Made by a program: the position numbers and the translations under genes. Below the pieces are notes generated by a model, which saw only the letters and a program-made list of their open reading frames with translations, ran no database searches and had not been told where the DNA came from. A stretch of DNA of 64,000 nucleotides from Megascapheus bottae (lineage: Eukaryota; Chordata; Mammalia; Rodentia; Geomyidae), in assembly GCA_024803745.1 (NCBI GenBank), contig JANJXV010000130.1, positions 2,408,501 through 2,472,500 of the forward strand, in the 5' to 3' direction. This document shows, one piece after another, positions 22,286 to 34,889 of the stretch. Position 1 is the first letter of the stretch. Every line of letters begins with the position of its first letter.

Positions 22286-23797
22286 AAAAGAATCACTTCC
22301 AGCTTGGAGAAAAAAGATAAAAACTTTTTAAAGGCAATGATGCCACATTATTACAAGCTTCGGGATGGGGCAGAGGGGACAAGCCCAAGGTGCTGTGATA
22401 ATCAGGAAAGGCTCTTCAGTGGTGACTTTGGCCTCTACCCCCACTGGATACTGGCTGATGCTTCGAGCCAAAGGCAATGAGAAAGTGTTCCAGACATTGC
22501 AGGGCATTTATTCCCTGGAAAGACTCAATCCTGCCTTCATTTGAGCCATCATGGTAAAAGGTCAAATCCCATTGTGCACAGGTAGAGATACAAATGAGGG
22601 TCCCTCTCCCGAGCCTCAGCTTTTTCTATTCCAGCCAATGCATCCTGTACATCAGTTCTGCCTCTAAATGACTCCAGTGTTGACTCAGAAAAAAAATAAA
22701 ATAAAATGAAATGAAAATTTCAGAACAGATGTCCCTTCTCCAATCTCTCCAGTTTTCTCAGACATTAAATCAAGGATGATTTTTTTTCTTCCTTTCTTTT
22801 TTTTTCCTGTCTCTCCCCACCCCCACAGTGGAGGCAAAAAGAGAGATACAATTGGATGCAGTCTCATCCAAACCAGCAGTGGGGTGCTGGCTGTCAAAAC
22901 AACCACCATCCTGGTGGATCTCTGCCCAGTTCTAGGGGTCACTGCAATGGATTGGGTGATTTGACATTTCCTCCTAAGATGTGCATTTATTTTAAAATCC
23001 CCTTATTCCCCTCCTAGCTCCCCCCATGCCCTAAGTTTGCTCTGCGATGAAATCCACTGATGTATTTAGGAAGGAGGGAGGGAACAGCAGCTCGTTCCAC
23101 GCAGCAGAAACACGATGGGGACAATTTCCTTCGTTCCCTCTTTGTGTAACAGTGAGGCGGCTATGGAGTTTGTCTTCCCTCACTCCAATTACCCTGCCAG
23201 ACAAAGATAGTTTTCTGTAGAAGCGTCCTGAGCATGTAATTTTATTACCTTAGCACTGATTTTAACATAATTCATGTAATTTCTTGTGCGGAAGCAAAGT
23301 TACCTTTCTAAACACCTGGCAAAATGAGAGCTGATGGATTTTTCTTAAACTCCCACTAACTCTCCCCTCCCTGTAGAAGTTTCTGCTAAAAGAAGAAACA
23401 TGAAGAGGTGCTTTGCTCCTATGGCCTCCCTAGACACAGAAAAGGGCTGGCAGTGCCTTCCTTGCTTGATTTTCTCTGACGCCCCATGTCACACACAGCC
23501 GTCCTATGAAGGTATAAGAGGCCAAGCCTCCTACACAAGTGACAGCGAGAGTGGGGACACTCATATAGGGCCATCTCATATGCATTACTGGGTGCTTAGT
23601 AACCTCATCAACATCCCCCACCCCAATCTCTCTACCCATTCAACCCCAAACTCCAATTAACTTTATTTATTATCAAATGAAACAAACAGAGAGTTCTATA
23701 CTTTAGTCCCTCGGGTGGCTCTAGTCTATTCCCAGGACCCAAATAGGAGGCAGAAGAAAAAGTAACTTCATTCTGTGTGTAAATGGAGTTCATGAGC
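22286..23797. other. Single-copy stretch, possible conserved segment
   Basis: No repeat. 22980-23320 holds TAAT-type and other motif-like words ('ccaattaccctg', 'tttaacataattcatgtaat') typical of conserved non-coding DNA. No exon supported. Confidence 0.35.
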
Positions 23798-24020
23798 CTG
23801 GCACCGGTGTCTCACTCCTAGAAATCTAGCTATTCTGGACTCTGAGATCTGAGGTTCATGGTTTGATGCCAGCCCAGGAAAGACAAATACAAGGACTTTT
23901 ATCTCCAATTAACCATCAAAAAGCTGGAAGGTGGTGTGGCTCAAGTGATACAGTGTCATCACTGAATGAAAAAGCCAAGTAAGAGCACAAGGCCCCGAGC
24001 TTAAGCACAAACACTGGAAG
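23798..24020 (+). mobile_element. B1-headed dimeric SINE
   Basis: 'cctggcaccggtgtctcact', the linker 'cttttatctccaattaacca', the Geo-type half 'gtgtggctcaagtgatacag' and an end near 'aagcacaaacactgg'. Confidence 0.8.
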
Positions 24021-24175
24021 ATAGGCAGACCAGCAAGACAGGAAGGAAGGGAGGGAGGAGGGAGGGAGGGAAGAGGAGAGGAGAGAGGAGGGGAGGGGAA
24101 GGGGAAAGGAAAAGGGAAAGGGAAAGGAAAGGAAAGAGGAAGGGGAAGGAGAAAGGGAAGGAAAGAAAAGAGAAG
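24021..24175. repeat. Purine-rich (GGAAG)n tract in SINE tail
   Basis: G/A-rich from 24037, directly downstream of the SINE end, so probably grown from its A-rich tail. Confidence 0.9.
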
Positions 24176-24289
24176 AATTCATAGCCAATCAAAAGTCTCA
24201 AAGGAGTGACCTGAGACGATCTAAAAGGTAATTTACCATCATTTCTCTCACAACCACATCCTGCAATTTTCCTCTAGCACCAATAGTTC

Positions 24290-24520
24290 CATCTGCACAG
24301 CAGAGAGCCATAATTAAACATTCCTTTCTCATTTATTCAGCAAGTGCTTGTAGACTGCTCCACACCAAGCCCCAGGGGTCAGCATTTGGAGGCAGCAACT
24401 CCTTTGATTCTCATTACAATGGTGTGGGACAGGGGGCGGGAGCCCATTTCACAGATGACAGCCCAGAGGCCTTGAGTGGAAGCCAATGGAGAGCACACGG
24501 GAATACAAACTAGGCCATTT
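24290..24520 (-). mobile_element. MIR fragment
   Basis: 'gcatttggaggcagcaactc', 'gagcccatttcacagatgac' and 'agcccagaggccttgagtgg' follow the minus-strand MIR order. Confidence 0.55.
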
Positions 24521-24939
24521 ACTTCCCTTGTTGGGGAGGGGGTCTTAATTAGAAGATGATAGTGGGAATGTATAGCTCCTGGCTCCATCATTCAGCAGCG
24601 GGTAGACTTGGGCAGGTGGCCTGGTGTTTGTCAGTGCCAATCTAGTTAGTTTTAGCAGGGAGTTGGAAATGATTTCTTGTGGAAGAATAGCAGTGAGGAC
24701 AAAACCCCCCACTGGATGTAGCACCCCTGCATCTCCAGTTCCAGAAGTAAGTCACCATGACACTGAGACACAAATGACAAGAGGATGAACATCTGATTCT
24801 GGGCCACCATCTTGTCTGGCTAGGATGACTGTACCAGCCTCCTGAATAGTCTTTCTGCTTTTTTTCCCCTCATTGCCTGTGGCAGGTTCTTTGCAAAGAT
24901 GTCTGTAATTATTCCCGTCTCTGGATCACACCCAGGCTG
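24521..24939. other. Single-copy sequence
   Basis: No gene or repeat supported. Confidence 0.4.
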
Positions 24940-25200
24940 TGCAGTTTGGCAGTATCTCCCCTTAGGAAGTAGAGTCTATTTATCCACCTCTTGAGTTCAG
25001 TTTGGCTTCCATGGTTGCCTTGGCCCAAAAGAATCAAGTAGACATGACAGTGTGCCAATGCTGAGGCCGGGCTTCACGAGCATTCCTGCATCTCTGCTCT
25101 CTGTATGCCTTGCTCAGGTTCAACTCAGTGAGCGCTGAAGAGCTCGTGGCTCAGAACAGAATCAGTGAAGGACTCGGCCAAAGGAACAAAGCTAAATCGC
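24940..25200 (+). mobile_element. Ancient interspersed repeat, family not assigned
   Basis: 'gtctatttatccacctcttg', 'ggttgccttggcccaaaaga' and 'gacagtgtgccaatgctgag' follow a common old eutherian repeat text. A second copy of the same family appears at about 58.1 kb. Confidence 0.45.
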
Positions 25201-26302
25201 CCGACCCCATCCCAGAGGGTTCCATACGTTGGTTCCCGACACAGCGCTGCTCAGACATGGCAGTGGGAGAATGAGGGAGGGGGAGCTGATTAGACCCATT
25301 CATTATTGGAACCCTAAGTTCCTGGCACTATTTGGAGGTGGTAGTGATTAAGTTGACAGTGCCTGGATGAGGAAGTGCCTGCCTCTGATGGGTGTTCTGC
25401 ATGGCCCCTTCCCGTCCCTCTCTCTGCCTCCTGGCTTTCACAAGGTGAGCAATTCTGGGCTCCAACACTCAACCCCACCCTGGGCCCTCAGCCATGAAGC
25501 CAAGCTATCCCTGACTGAATCCTCTGCAAGTATAAGCAAAAATAAAATGTTTCCTCACCGAAAATGGCTCCTTCTGGGTCTTCACCATACTACTGGAAAA
25601 GTCTGACTAGCCAGAACACAGAGAACAAAGCAAGAGCAAACAAAGGCAATTATTATTTTTACTGGCTCGGTTCTGTAGTGGCTTTGGGCTCTCAACCCAT
25701 AGCTGACCCAATCCTCTCCAAACTCCACAGGCAGCGTGAGAGTTTGTAAATCCTCCTATGGATTTGAGGTGCTTGCCTAGCGTGTGAGGAGACCCACCCT
25801 CCCCAGGTTCCATCCCCAGAACCACAAAATAATACATGAATATGTAGATTAATAACTGTGTATACATTTGCATAGATATCTACAGACGAGTTGGAGAGCC
25901 TCCCTTCTCTGATTACAGCGCTCTAAGGAGAGCATACTCGTCTTGTTTAGAAGACAATTCAATGATGATAACTCACTTTTTGCATGATGGAGCCCTGGGC
26001 TACTTTTCTGAGTTCATCACTCAAAAAATCTCCCAACAGCTTGCCATTCTCTGACCACGTTGCCATTTCTTTCATCCCTATGCAGGCCCTTAGTATAGCC
26101 CTTACTGCATGCTCGCTCTCTCTCTCTCCTCCCCCCCTTCTCTGAAGACTCCTTTCCCCTGAGTGCAAATGGCTGCCTCCTCTTCCTGATTGAAGTCTTG
26201 GCTCTGGTGGTCACTCCACAGTGGGTCTCCCAGGTCCCCCATGGTCATAGGCATTGTCTGTACTCTACTCAATTCATTCTATTAAAATAACAATGCTTAT
26301 CA
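25201..26302. other. Single-copy sequence with an ID-like scrap
   Basis: No gene supported. At about 25768-25830 'gcttgcctagcgtgtgagga' and 'ggttccatccccagaacc' are an ID-like fragment on the plus strand. Confidence 0.45.
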
Positions 26303-26524
26303 GAGCTGGGCGTCAGGGGCTCACACCCATAATCCTTACTGCTCAAGAGGCTGAAATCTGAGAATCATGGCTCGAAACTAAGTCGGGTCAGAAAAGTCCA
26401 AGAGACTCTTATCTTCGATGGAGCGACAAAACACCAGAAGCAGAGCTGTGGCTCAAGTGGTAGAGTGTCAGTCCTGAACAAAAGAGCAAAGAGAGAGTCC
26501 CCAAGTCCTGAGTTCAAGCCCTAG
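26303..26524 (+). mobile_element. B1-headed dimeric SINE
   Basis: 'gagctgggcgtcaggggctc', a damaged linker, and a well-kept Geo-type half 'gagctgtggctcaagtggta' ending 'gagttcaagccctagg'. A CA repeat replaces the tail. Confidence 0.85.
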
Positions 26525-26539
26525 GACACAGACACACAG

Positions 26540-26571
<32 letters not shown>

Positions 26572-26580
26572 ACACACACA
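26525..26580. repeat. (CA)n / (CAGA) microsatellite in SINE tail
   Basis: Begins at the SINE 3' end. Confidence 0.95.
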
Positions 26581-27859
26581 AACTATATAAATATAACTTC
26601 ATTGGTATCTGAAAAGATCACTACAGCACCAAATGGAGAAGACATTCTCTGAGGACAGGAACTGTATCTCCCATATCCACTACCAGACCCCTAGTATCAG
26701 TCCAGGAGCCCACCAACAATTAAGTAATTGATAGGTGACCTCAGGAAGGCAAGAGGGCCCTTTGGTCCAGACAGATCTCCAATTTTCTAACCCTCTCTCT
26801 CCTTCCCCAGTTCTGTCTCCCTCCCTCAATCCCTCCTTCGCTCCCTCCCTCCCTCCTTCTCTCTCTCCTTCTCTCACCCACCCCCAAACCCGAGTAGCTT
26901 GTGAAAAATATAGCAAGAATTATGTCCTATGACTGCCAGATGTGCAGCCCAAGAAGGAAGTGGAATTAAACCTGAAAATCACATCAACAGGCAAAGCCAT
27001 GCTGTGAGGCCCTATTAAAGCCACAGCGAGCAGACTGCTGTTGTCTCCCCATCTCATCAACAGATGATGAAGGAAAAGGGGAAAAATATCAACCCCCCTC
27101 TTTGTGGGGGGGTCTTCCTGGGGTGGGGGTGGAGAAGGGATGATGACTCCCCTCGATCTCTCAGTTCCATGTGTGACGTCCTTACAGGCACAAAGGAAAA
27201 CCGTCTCAAATCTTGTCTGTCCTAAGAGGCTGGGGGTACCTGCTTTAATGAACTACTTTTGTGGACAAGTTGCCCCCCATGGGCCTCTGCTCAGCTCCCC
27301 ACTCCTGTCTCCCCAGCAGAGAAAGAAATGGATGCCTTATGTTCTTCATCTAGTTTTGGCTCAGCCTCACAGAACCAAATCAGCCTTGTAAATGAAACTA
27401 GGGGAGACCCCGCCTTTACTGCTGGGGTCACAGGAAGGCCACAGAGACATCTTGCTGGACCTACATGGTCGCATTCATTTGAATGAGTGACAATATATGA
27501 ACGTAAGGGATTTTATACTAAAATAAAGTACCTATGTCCAGTTTCTCCTAGAAAAACCAGTCATCATGGAGCCCACATTCCCCCAGCCCCAAACGCTGCC
27601 ACTGTTGATGAAGATTAAATGTCTGGACTTCATCTCAGCTCACTTCACATAATGTCACTTCTATACCTCATAGACACTGAGTCTGCAGCCTTTCTTACAC
27701 CTACATTTACAAACACACTTGTTCACAGAGTAGTGAAAGGAACAGACATCAACTCTTGGTGGTCAAACCCGCTGCAGGCCATGAACAGCCATCTTTGCTA
27801 GATAGTCATCTTGAACTGAAGAGAAGAGCCAAGATTTTTCTGTAGCCTTCACCTGGAGT
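26581..27859. other. Single-copy sequence with a pyrimidine-rich run
   Basis: No gene supported. 26793-26880 is C/T-rich (CCCT and CTCT words). Frames of 60-95 codons have no domain. Confidence 0.45.
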
Positions 27860-28369
27860 GAGGAGGAGGAGGAGGAGGAGGAGGAGGAGGAGGAGGAGGA
27901 GGAGGAAGAGAAGAACAAGAAGAAGAGCAGGAAGGAGAGGAAGGGAAGGAAGAGAATGAAGAGAAGAACCAGAAGAAGAAGAGGAGGAGGAAGAGGAAGA
28001 GAATGAGGAATGATGAAGAGAAGAACAAGAAGAAGAGGAGGAAAGGAAGAGAATGGGGAGGATGAAGAGAAGAACAAGAAGAAGAGGAAGAGGAAGAGGA
28101 AAGGAATGAGGAGGATGAAGAGAAGAACAAGAAGAAGAGGAGGAGGAAGAAGAAGGGGAGGAGGAGAATGAAGAGAAGAACAAGAAGAGGAGGAGAAGAA
28201 GAGAATGAGAAGGACAAAGAGAAGAGCAAGAAGAAGAGGAGGAGGAAGAGGAGGAGAATGAGGAGAAGGTGGAGGAGGAGGAGGAGGAGGAGGGGGAGGA
28301 GGAGGAGGAGGAAGAGAAGGAGGAGGAAGGAAAAGAAAAGGAGGAAGAGGAGAAGGAGGAGGAGGAAGA
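27860..28369. repeat. 510-bp purine tract with ~50-bp minisatellite
   Basis: The first 45 bp are pure GGA repeats. The rest is nearly all A and G, with a recurring block around 'gaagagaagaacaagaagaa' at least six times, spaced about 45-60 bp. All three minus-strand frames stay open for 189-213 codons with Ser/Leu/Pro-only translation, which is what such a repeat gives by composition. Not genes. Confidence 0.95.
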
Positions 28370-28689
28370 TGACATTCTCTCTGCATAAGCACCAGCTTTG
28401 GCTATGATTAAAGATCATCTCAGAAGAATAGAAACACAAGGGGAAAATGGCAAGAACAATCATAACGAATACAATCATAAATACAATCATGTACGGTGGA
28501 TTGCCGACTGTTCAAAATCCATATCTCCATACCGTTACCCTGCCGTAGCTAACTGGAGCATAAATGTGGGTCCCGTGTGCCTTTGGTGCCTCTAAGGACT
28601 CTGGAATTTCTAGGACCTTAGTAGATGAAGAAAAACATACGCACCCCCAACCCAGGAGTCAGTACCCACCATGATGGTTAAGATCAAAC

Positions 28690-28870
28690 AGGTATGGCTC
28701 CAAGCCTGACTTGCCCTTATCTCTGTAGCTTCCAGTATATCCCCAGGCCTTGGTTTTTTTTTAATCTGTAAAATGGGTATAACAACAAATGTGCTAACCT
28801 GAAACGTTTGTTGGGAAGGACAGATCAGTTTGAGGTGTACAGCATGCTTGGCACAATGTTCTGGCACGCC
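28690..28870 (+). mobile_element. MIR fragment
   Basis: 'aatctgtaaaatgggtataa', then 'cgtttgttgggaaggacaga' and 'catgcttggcacaatgttct' follow the plus-strand MIR order. Confidence 0.75.
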
Positions 28871-30899
28871 ATGGATAGGACTGTGTTTCCATGATCCGTT
28901 TTGACATAGGACCATAAAGATCCCAGGGTCTTAATCAGGGGCCGGCTGATGCTGACACAGAATTCAAGAAATTCTGCAGCTGGCTCTAGGAACCATAAAC
29001 GCGAGCAGGGAATGGTCCCAGAAGGAGTTGGGAGAGACATTTTCAGAACCACAGAGGTTCTTACCTCTTACATTCCTCCTCTCCTTACCACCCCAGCTGC
29101 CAAGATAAGCCACCTCGAGGAATCATCAGGAAAGAAATATCACATCACAACTGCAGAACTTGAGCATAATATACTGCAGACTCAAGAGGGAGAGGGGAAA
29201 GAGAAAACTAAAATAAAAAACTGTAAATTTATTACAAGGTTCAATATTTCTGTCTGAAAAAGAAATCAAGAGTTCTACAGTTAGTACTGAAAATCCAAAG
29301 TACTACGTTTGCTACAAGAACTTGAATTTTATTTTACCAGAAACAAACTTTTATATGGATATGTAAGCTTTGTTTTATAAAAATAAAACATGAAGTAGAA
29401 CAAGTAATTGAAATGGAGTAATTTTTTACAAGATATATACTTAAGAATGACGATGAAGAATTTTATGTAGAGAATATATTTTCTAAATATTTCGTAAGAA
29501 AGTTATCTAGTCAGACCACAAAAAATTTGTCAGAATATTTATCTTACGAGTTGCAATAACAATAACTATCAAATACAGGTTGTAGGGCATGTGCTTATTT
29601 TTTTCATCCAAAATCCGATGTATTTGAAGACTGTGCCAATACCCATTGGGACAGGTAATATCCAATAGCTTAAATAACAGAGTTTCTATTTCAGATAACG
29701 TTGTATATTATCCAGTGTCTGAAGATATATTCTCTTCGGTAATAATGATGAGGACCTCAATTCAAACATCTGTCATTATTCTGTTCTCACTCCAAAACTG
29801 ATGATGCCTAAGAGTTTGGAAATATACCAATAAAGATTTGCTATCCAAGATAGACCAGACTTTTATCCCTATTAGAAAGTCCAAATAAGGTGAAATTCTG
29901 CTCAGTACTCATACAAAAAAAGGAAGCCCTTATAACTTCATGTGCATTTTGATTAGTGTAACTTCATAAAGACCAAGATGTAAAAGAATAACGATTTGTT
30001 ATTTCACAGTGAGGGACGAGAGTACCAGGATTAATATATTGCCAGGCCAACCCAGAACAAAGAATAATCAATGATTTCATTGGGGAAACCTGTGCAAATT
30101 TGCAGAGGAATCCCATAGTATACTGATGAATGTGAAAACCAGGCTAGGACTGACTAGTCTTATTGTACAGCTTTAAAGTGTGAAGAGGGAGGAGTGTTGT
30201 AAACCAGCTCCCCACGGGGTCTGACAACAATTATTTAAATACTTAAAGTCTCCAGCAATGGCCCTAAGGGCATACAGAAAAATGAAGAAACATTTAATCA
30301 AGAGAATCAAATAAAATCCAATAAAAACAGGGAAAGTCTGTGGCATGAGAGGAATGGTTCCCTCCTTCACCTCTCCCAGCCTAACAGGATAGTAACTCCA
30401 TTACAGTCAGACGTAGTCAGAAACATAAGACTCCCCATCCTTCATAAACCAACCAAGAGTTATGGTACTTTGGGCAGAGTTCCAGGAGAAATATGAGGAA
30501 AAGGATGCCAGCCCTTCTCGTTCAATCCTCCCTTCACTCAGCTCCATGTTACAGAAGGTAAATTGTAATGACTGTAGGTGAGAAGACAATGTTCCTCTAT
30601 TCCCACTATCCAGACCGTGGGGTGAAATGCTTAGAATACTGGAACTCTGATTACAAGGTTTATGGAAAAGCCACCGTAACTGAAACATCATGGCAGCACA
30701 TGTGGATTAAAGGAACTGAGAATCTGGAAACAAGCCCTTGTGTTTACTATTGTCTCATCTCCAAAGAGAAAGAGAGATGGGGAAAAGGAGTCCTTCTAGC
30801 AAATGGCACTGGAACACCTATAGTCTAAACCAAAAGTACTTAAAATTGTATTAATGACGCCACCATGAGAGGTAAAAATATAAAATATTTGGAAAGGAA
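28871..30899. other. AT-rich single-copy stretch
   Basis: No repeat that I can name and no gene. From about 29.2 kb the sequence is clearly richer in A and T than upstream. A 102-codon frame (28949-29257) and an 86-codon frame (30568-30828) show no domain. Confidence 0.45.
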
Positions 30900-31465
30900 A
30901 AATGAGGCATAATCTTCAGGTAAGCATAAATCAAAACCAAGATGAAACATCTGCCATTTTGGTTACATAAAAGAGCCCCATAAAATCCAGGGTTGGAAAA
31001 GGTATCATGAAATCAGAACTCAGAATGGCGGGAACATAAAGAAGTACAGCATTTCACAGATGGCCTAACCATTCTTCAGAAGATTAATACAGACCTACAT
31101 GTGGTCCAGCAATTATACCGTTAGGCACACACCCAAACTAAATGAAATTTCTGTCACCCACTACTGACAGTAGCGTCAATCAACCCACAGGTGAAAACGA
31201 CCCAAAGCCCACAAGCAAATAAGCAGTAAGAAAGCATGACAAAATCATGTTAGAATACTACAACATGAATAAACTCCGAAAATATTATAGTAAGTGGGAA
31301 AAATCCTCCACAAAAATATCACATTATATGCTTTCATTGATTTTGAATTGGTTTTGGTGATTGCTGAATAACTAATCCCTTGATAGTCTAAAAATAGCTG
31401 AATTACATAATTTGTGATAGAACTGTATAATGTACAATTTTGTCCTTCAATAAAGTTGCACATTT
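30900..31465 (+). mobile_element. Old L1 3' portion, strongly eroded
   Basis: 'taaatcaaaaccaagatgaa', 'ggtccagcaattataccgtt' and 'gaatactacaacatgaataa' follow the order of the L1 ORF2 C-terminal and 3' region. No open frame remains. Confidence 0.6.
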
Positions 31466-32085
31466 TCTCTATTCATTTCTACTGTATATATGTGCAATAA
31501 ACGTACGTGTGTTTAGCAGTGACTACAGAAGTTATTAAGGATCAATATTTCAAGAAAAATAGTCTAACATAATAAAGAGCCATTAGACTAATTACAGCAG
31601 AATAGAGACACCTTATAAAATAACAGAATTCAGAGATGGATGCTACTTGTCATCCAAACTGATTTCTATAGGAATAGCAGACAAAGTATCTAAACAAGTA
31701 CACCAGGGCATACACATGTTTCTGACATTAAGAGAAAGCATATGGCAGGAACAGAAACCTTGAATTGCAATCACACAATACTTTCAGGAAAGATGAGGGA
31801 GAAATTCTTGACACTGGGAGGAAGGTAGGAACTAGATTGGCTCATGGATCAGCACAAGTGCAGAACAGGACTTGCTTATTACAAATAGGAACAAGCCAGT
31901 TTTATGGCACTGTACCACTTCACACTATGTTCTTTACTGTGGTGTACTGAGTCCAGTGACTCGGGGAACATTAGGAGAAATTTTACTCTCAGTGACTATC
32001 AATCTCTGCAATGTCATTTTCAGAAAACATTCAATAGTCATGTTATCACTTTGGAGTAAATCTCATGGTGGCATTTTTATGATAT
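31466..32085. other. AT-rich single-copy sequence
   Basis: No gene or repeat supported. Confidence 0.4.
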
Positions 32086-32300
32086 TTTATTGTCAGGATA
32101 ATGTATAAAGGGGTTAGAGTTATATTTGTCAGACAAAGGGTGTATTACTTCTCAAACCTTGATACCCCTTCTCATGTTTTTGTCCTCCTTTCCCTCCCCC
32201 ACCCCACCTAATTATCTTGTTTTCTCCCTTCCCTTCCCTGTTTCAAATAAACAAATAAGTGTGTGTATATATAGTATGCCAGGTAACAAAGTCAGATGCA
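32086..32300 (-). mobile_element. L1 3' end, second subfamily
   Basis: The plus strand starts 'atattttattgtcaggataa', then 'attacttctcaaaccttgat' and 'ttctcatgtttttg'. It shares word order with the young L1 3' UTR but has its own sequence, as do the copies at 41.85 and 54.15 kb. Confidence 0.75.
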
Positions 32301-33804
32301 TTAACCACATGAGATTCCCGAAAATGGGGGAAAAAAAGAGAAAAAGAAGCATGTCCCACCAAAACATCCCTATCATGACAAGAGAAAACCCCAAGTTTCC
32401 TCCCATTTCTGTATCTTCAGTTTTCAGAAAAAGATGTGAACCACAGTAGGCAAGCAATATATGTGGCCTGAATGAGCATCTATTAATAGCTTGCCAATAT
32501 TAGGTTTATGTATCTGTTTAATAAAGAAATCTTAAGAATGTGTTGAATCTAAGTAACTTTATAAAGGCTCCCCATGTGCTAAGGGTCAGTACACTTATGT
32601 TTCCCATAATCCTTGACTGTATGACAACTAGCTGTCATTCACTTGAAAAAGCCGGGACGATAACAGTGACTGCAATCTCTCCACAACACTGATCTCTGTA
32701 GCACTTGTCAGATATAACTGATTTGCCAAGGTAAGCAAGAATCTAAGGCTTCATCTGGATTTTTCTATTTTCCTTTGTAATATTTATTTTCCAGAAACCT
32801 GACTTACATGGTTTCCATGGAAATGAGTGAAATGGTGAAGCACAGAGCTTTCAGAAGAGTGCCACAATGAAAGGAAAAGTTATTTTTGTTAATCATTTAT
32901 TTAAAAATATTGATCAATAACACTATATAGAAGGTACTATAGAAAAAAGTTGATTGTTAAGAGTCTAATTCATATCATAGTATATAAATACTGTGAAAAG
33001 CCTATTTCAATGAATAAAGTAGACATAAGGGAAAAGTCTCTATATACTGACTTACTGGTTTATGTAAATGAATATATTATGAATCAAGTTTAATTGGTAG
33101 ATATACGTACAGATGTTTATTGTCTTAGCCTGACGTCTTATAATACATTTTCTTGATACTTTCAACTCTAAGCCTCTGCTCTTTTTCAAACTCAATATGC
33201 AGTAAACAATTAAATGGTTAGATAAATAAATGAGATAGAAATGAATTGGACACCTCTAAATATAAATGTTAGATGCACCCAAGAGAGGAGCAGCATTGGC
33301 TCTACTGGCTACTGGTATCAGGAAAAACAGGTACAGAGCTGTGGCACAGCAAAGCACTTACAGCAGGAAGGAGACATAAAACCAATAGCGAAGAGTCCCA
33401 GGAAACACTTGCTATCATGTCTGGCAGAGAAAAGCCTAGGGGCTATAGACTGATTCCCTCGTGAAAAGCAAACACCAAAGACAAAACTCTTTCAACACTC
33501 TATGCTATTTCTAATTACATTTTTATTATTTGGATGTTATATAGCAATTTTCTTTCCCAAATTAACTGTTTTTAAGTTGGCTTCATTCACATTATCTGCA
33601 ATAGTGACAGTAATTCAGTAGAACAATGTCCTATAAAATCAGAATATGATAGTAGACTATACTTATGAAAGTCCTTATGATTTCAAACTGAATTATTTGT
33701 TTGATGGCTATTGTCATATTAGAATGCTGCTCCTTGATTCTTCTTAATGATTTTTACTGATATGCATGATGTATAGTTTTCTTTGTGCTCAAAAACTGCT
33801 TTTC
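32301..33804. other. AT-rich single-copy sequence
   Basis: No gene or repeat supported. Confidence 0.4.
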
Positions 33805-34008
33805 TGCAGGCTCTGGGGCTTGAAGTCAGGGTCCGGGTGCTGTCCCGAGCCCATTCGTGCTCAATGCTAGCTCTCTTACCACTTAAGGCACAGTGCCATT
33901 TCCACTATTACTGAACGGTTGATTGGAAAGAAGAGTCTCTCAGGCTCTTCTTCCTGGGCTAGCTTCAAACCTTGATCTTCAGATCTCAGCCTCCTAAGAA
34001 GCTTCGAG
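33805..34008 (-). mobile_element. B1-headed dimeric SINE, diverged
   Basis: 'ctggggcttgaagtcagggt', 'ttaccacttaaggcacagtg', 'gggctagcttcaaaccttga' and 'cagatctcagcctcctaaga'. Confidence 0.8.
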
Positions 34009-34889
34009 GATATTACAAACAAGCACCATCAGCATCCAGCTCCAAAACTAATTTTAAGCAATCTTTTGTCATTTTCAGAACTGAAAGTGACAAAGACTCG
34101 GATCTAAGGTGTAACCTACTTATAGTTCACCAGCTCTCTGAACACGAGAGATGATTCCCAAGTTACATTTTCTTAGATGATTTTAAGAATGCAAATAAAC
34201 CCTCAATTTCACTCTAAATGTTTAAGGCCTGACTGGAATTCTAGAAGTCTTTTCCATAAGAAACGGAAATTTTCTTCTACCCTAGCATAAATGGGTTAAA
34301 ATGCTACTTCTGAGGCCCCTACAATTACAACTTACTTGGGTTTGATACGTTCCGATTATACCTCCAAGAATATGTTATCAGGTCAATAAATAATACAAAG
34401 CACCTTTTCCTTGCTAAGAAAGGACAAGGAAAGTAACACCTTCTGGAGATAGTGAAGGTACTAGGAGATGAGGGTAATGTTCAAAGGATTATACATGGTG
34501 TTTGAAGCTACCTGCCCAACAGAATAACCAATACTACCTGGGAAGACCTGCATTTGATCACTCAGGCCTTACTGCTCACGACCATTATTAAATATTCTCT
34601 TAGTTTCTCAGCAGGCTGCTTTGAAGTTGCCACATGGAACATTTTTCTGCATAAAGAATTATAATTCACAAAAATGAAATGCTGATATGTAGCTACAAGA
34701 TGAAAGCAGATATTAACCTGCATACCGCTCAACTGCTCACTGACCTTGGGTTAAGGTTTATTTCTATCATATATACTGCTTATCTCTTGAGAAGTTCATT
34801 TTACCAGCAGTCAGCACAGCCTTTTGACCATAGGGATGTATTAGATACAGGGGAAATAACCAAATAATACTGGATACAGTTATGTGTGA
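34009..34889. other. AT-rich single-copy sequence
   Basis: No gene or repeat supported. Confidence 0.4.

Noticed and set aside
27763..28490. Three minus-strand open frames of 189-213 codons rich in Ser, Leu and Pro
   Set aside because: All three frames are open over the same purine tract. The translation is pure repeat composition, with no domain.
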